A stretch of 64,000 nucleotides of DNA from Penelope pileata (taxonomy: Eukaryota > Chordata > Aves > Galliformes > Cracidae): the NCBI GenBank assembly GCA_013396635.1, contig WBMW01000427.1:1-64000 (forward strand), written 5' to 3'. The first letter of the stretch is position 1. Each line of letters opens with the position of its first letter. A program made the position numbers and the translations under genes. Under the pieces are notes generated by a model. It did not search any database and was not told where the DNA came from. It saw only the letters and a program-made list of their open reading frames with translations. Positions 59,901 to 64,000 of the stretch are shown here, piece after piece.

Positions 59901-62900
59901 CCAGAAAAAATCCCTTTTCTTCTTTAATTTCTCCAGTCAGGTCATCTCCCATAACTCCCATAATGATGAGTCTTTATTCTTCTTCCTGGATGAGAACAAG
60001 ATGATGAAATTACACTTGAATGCTATATGGGCTATGATGAGATGAAATAGAGTGAACACTTGTTTTAATTTCACACAGGTGAACAACTAGTTTGAGATAT
60101 ACAGTAAATTAAAAATAAGTAACTTATTGCCTTGGATTCTCTTGCTCAGACTGTGGTAAAACAAAAAAAAAAAAAAACAAAAACAAAAAAAAATACTCTG
60201 GGAAAGGCTCTTTGCACCTCATGAACTGAATATAGGTTCAGATCCATCAAAAATACACTCAAATTGGCTAAAAAAATTGCATGCAATTGTACTTGTAGAC
60301 AGGTCTATTTGGAATTATTTTTCTTTCACAAAAATATCTTCAAAGATGAGGTGTGCCACTAAGCTGTCATTGTCACATTTTCTTTTTCCTTCAGTGGGTG
60401 ATCAACTGTCCCACAGGAATATGTTTAAGACTGAGATAGGCCTGGGATTGCAAACGCTACAGAGAAAGTATTAAAAAGCGAGGATGAATTTGATTTGACT
60501 GAGCAGAACGCTAAACATTTATCAGAAAGACACAGAATTTAAACTGCTTATTGAGAAATGGAAGCAGTGGGGGAAAAAAAAGCCTTGAAATATAAACCAG
60601 GATAGTGTGTAAGTTCCTGGCAAAATGATTATCTCTTATATCCTCTTCAATATCCCAGGCACATCTCATCTCTTACCTATTGTGCTATGATGCCTGACAT
60701 GAGAAGCCCAAACTGTGTTAACGTCAGAAATGGCCAAACTGCCAAGTTCAAGTCTGTTGCAATTTTTTTCCATATGATATTCTTCTAAAATATGGATGTT
60801 CCTCTGTAGAATCAGATTGATTTTTCCTTAATGAGTTTCCATTGATTATTTTAAACTGGTGAGAATATACAAGGTTTGATTCAGGTAAAGTGGCAGTTAA
60901 ATATGGCACACTGCACAGGAATAAACTTTCACTGTAAATTCTAAATGGAAATCCTGAAGAGCTTTTCTTGTGTAAATGAACGGCTAGTTTCGCTTCATCT
61001 TTCCTCACATGGCCAGTCATGAAGTTCAAATGCTTTGAGACCAGATAAAAATCAATGTCTTGTTAATGTTTGCTTAATCAAGATCCAATATACAAGAAGA
61101 TGATAGTCATTGCCTATATAAAACTGACACATTGTCAGATAGGAATAGGTGAAATATGTAGATAACAGATACAGGATTCCTCAAACCCAGAGGCAAAATT
61201 TTGCTTTTGTAGGTGGATAATTCAAAAAGAAATGAAGCTCAAGGGAAAATCTTTTATACAGTGAACATTGAAATAGATATATCTGAGAAGCATTTTATTA
61301 CAGTGGCTCAGTGAAATCTAGTTTGATAGTTTCACAATGTAGCTCTGAGCAATAGCTCATATTGGTTCCTGCCTCAAAGGTTCTGTAACCTATCCTGATG
61401 CTATTGGATATTAGAAGAACTTTCTGACACAATCTTGAAGCTTACCAAAGGCAACAAACTTCTATAAAATACCATCATTAAAAAAACATGCACTATCTTT
61501 GTTTTCCTTTCTTGTACAGCTCACAATAAGTTAATATATCCTAGGGAATCTAATTTTCCGATGCTGTAGGAAACAATAAAAGCCCTAGATGCAATGTTCT
61601 GTATAACAACTGATATAAGGAGATTGTTTCTTAGCTGCCTGCTATAAATTTTGAATACTTTTCTTCTAAAAATCTCTACTTAAAGAAAAACAACAACAAC
61701 AGCAAACAAAATCAAACAACAAAAAAGCTTTTTTCAAACTCTTCTGGGGGAGATATAGAAGGATTGTGTCTGTTTACCTTTTTAGTCGATTTGTAATCAT
61801 TTTCAGAGGGAATATTGACACACTGAAGAATTTGATTTTCTTGAGTTGTAGAAATAGTATTTTTACATAAGTTAGATTCTCACTGCAAATGCTCACTGTT
61901 TCTCTAGTGTGATTAGATGAAATGAGATGCGCTATCTAACCATTTAGTCTGCATGTTATAGAGATCCAGTGGAAAACCTGATACTTATTTGACAGGAGTG
62001 ATGAGCAGTGATAGTTACAACTGAAGTCAACAAGAACTGTTCCGTAGACAACCAAGTGACCACGTGAGGAGTGGTACTATGGAAAGGTTAGTTCTTAGTT
62101 GTCATCAATAGGCCAAGCAAACCAGAAGAGTTTTTGTAACTTTTGATATGTACCTCTGTACTTCTCCATCTCTCTTAATATCAATTAACCCTTTTTGAAT
62201 TATTTGGTTGCATTGTATTTGATCATTCAAATGCACATTATATATTGGCTTGGAACAACTTGGGATATATCTCATGTCTGCTTTTTTTGTACTTTGATCA
62301 TATTGCTGCCTTGGGTTAAAGATTACCTGCCACATCCAAGTCCTTGTTTTTTCAGTTACCTCAAACAGGTTGGCATTTATAGCAGCAACAAAAATGTAAT
62401 TATACACCAACTTCCTTCCATACTCCTAAAAGAATATTTCAGTTTTATTCTATGTTGATGGTGCTCCTTGCATGTTATCAGAAGACATCACTGACATCGA
62501 ATGTCTTCGTGCACTTTTTGTGTAAAAATTCTGATGAAATGCTAAGATCCTTCCCAACTCCCTTCACTCAAAAATTCTGTTAGAGAACTCTCTTCAATCA
62601 AATACCTCTTTTTTCAGCAGTATCCTCCACCCTACCAAATAATCCCCTTTTCTTCACCAGTCACTGTCAATCCATACTTTTGCTGGTTCTCTAGCTATTA
62701 TACATTTCATTCACATATAATCACCTTCCTTTTTCTTCGTGAAAACTGTCCTTCATGTAAAATATGGATTTTTCTTCAGAAAACAAATAAGAGAGACATT
62801 TCACATTGAAAAGAAAGACATCATAGTTTTCCAGTTGGCTCCTGTTCTTGCCACTAAGTTGCCATATCTTGCTGGAACACTGAAAATGCAAACGATCCTT

Positions 62901-64000
62901 TGAAAAAGCTTAAATGAGAGAAGTCTTTCATCCTTTTGTCACAATGAGAAATATTTCTGTTTCATTTTTCTATATATTTATTTTTGTTGATAACCTATCC
63001 TGAAGATTTTGAGCTAGTAAATGTTCTACCTGCTCCCTGAAAAGCTAAGAGTTTGAATAAGTACTGAAAATTTGAATGATAATACAGGTAATCTCTAACG
63101 GAGCAAAAAATAATGACTTGAAAAACAGTGTGATTAATAGAACACAAATAAAAAACTAGAGAGTTAGTTAAGCAGCCTGCTTGATGGGAAACAAAATGTT
63201 CAGCAGTTATGTTGGGAAGATTCACCTGTTCACTGAAGAACTGCCTTCTCAAAATCTGAGAGGAAAAAAAAATACTTTACACTTCACCAAATTAGTGTTA
63301 AAATTTTGAGGTTAAAGGATACGTAATGTATTCAGAGTAAACAAGGAAATAATTTTCACACCCAACTGTGTAGGAGATGCGAAAGTCTATGCGACAGAGT
63401 AAAGAGATATTGCAGTTTCTCATTCTTGGATGAAAGAATATGCCCAAATATTCTATCCTAATTTCATTTTTATGCTTCCTACTGTAGGTCACTTTTATAG
63501 GTACTATCTATGATATGACAATCTATAACATCTTGCTTTTAATGAACAAAGCTGAAAAGACATGAAAAAAACTGTGATGTTGTTTAACATGTGTTGAAAA
63601 AAGTACCAGGAGGAAGATTTAACATTTTTCCATGTGTCTGCTTTGAAATGCAAATTTATTTCTATAGACATTCATTTCCAGAGGAATTAAGAAGTTTCAA
63701 TAAATACTGTTTCAGTAAGGTTGGCTACTGAAAGTTGTATGAGATATGAAATAAGCACATAAAAAAAATTACGATTTAAAGTTTTAAACGTAAAATCTGT
63801 GTCAGGTTCTCTCTTATTATGTGATAACTCTTTGGAGCTGTTCTATAACTCTAGATACATTCCTGACAGTCAGCTTTCTTTTTTCACTGATGAATAAATA
63901 AACTTCTGAACAGTTTTGAGTTGCTGAAGATCCAAATGCAGTAACGTCTTAGCTCAGCTGTAATTGTTAACATAATAGCGTAATTTTAATAATTTGAAAC
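56949..64000. other. Gene desert, AT-rich
   Basis: About 7 kb with one A-rich tract at 60158. No CR1, LTR or mariner copy recognised and no credible coding region. Confidence 0.6.
60158..60193. repeat. A-rich tract (A15 and CAAAAA units)
   Basis: Interrupted A homopolymer. Confidence 0.9.

Noticed and set aside
1..64000. CRISPR arrays, tRNA, rRNA or prokaryotic operons
   Set aside because: No regularly spaced identical repeats, no cloverleaf I could recognise, and the sequence is vertebrate nuclear DNA.

Overview
The window looks like nuclear DNA of a galliform bird, most likely chicken (Gallus) or a close relative. It is AT-rich and gene-poor. It carries many 5'-truncated CR1 LINE copies with bird-type 3' ends (octamer-like ATTCTATG repeats instead of poly-A), two short Galluhop-type mariner elements, and one avian solo LTR. 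Nothing bacterial or phage-like is present: no operons, no rRNA, no tRNA I could recognise, no CRISPR array. The species call is inference from repeat types and protein similarity recalled from memory.

One protein-coding gene is well supported: a neuropeptides B/W receptor, best matched to NPBWR1, on the minus strand at 34184-35179. It is an intact, intron-less coding region of 331 codons with all class A GPCR landmarks. Upstream on the same strand lies a GC- and CpG-rich island (about 35540-36250) with a TATA-like box at its far end. A plausible non-coding first exon with a good splice donor and acceptor can be proposed there. A candidate poly-A signal lies about 350 bases past the stop codon. 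The gene sits alone in the window.

Layout. 1-13 kb: AT-rich intergenic DNA with one CR1 fragment. 13-30 kb: the repeat-dense part, with most CR1 copies (including the longest, 24679-25696), both Galluhop elements (17770-18334 and 26588-27153) and the solo LTR (about 20712-21292). 30-34 kb: unassigned DNA with simple repeats. 34-36.3 kb: NPBWR1 and its promoter island. 36.3-64 kb: a long, repeat-poor, AT-rich gene desert with a few eroded LINE remnants, microsatellites, and a curious 85-base direct duplication at about 56.05 and 56.87 kb.

I found no undescribed biological system. The more unusual observations are structural: a Galluhop nested in the terminal repeat of a CR1 copy, two Galluhops sharing what looks like one internal deletion, a CR1 with an internal reverse-transcriptase deletion, a perfect 14-base-arm hairpin, the 56-kb direct duplication, and a ten-A homopolymer inside the receptor coding sequence.
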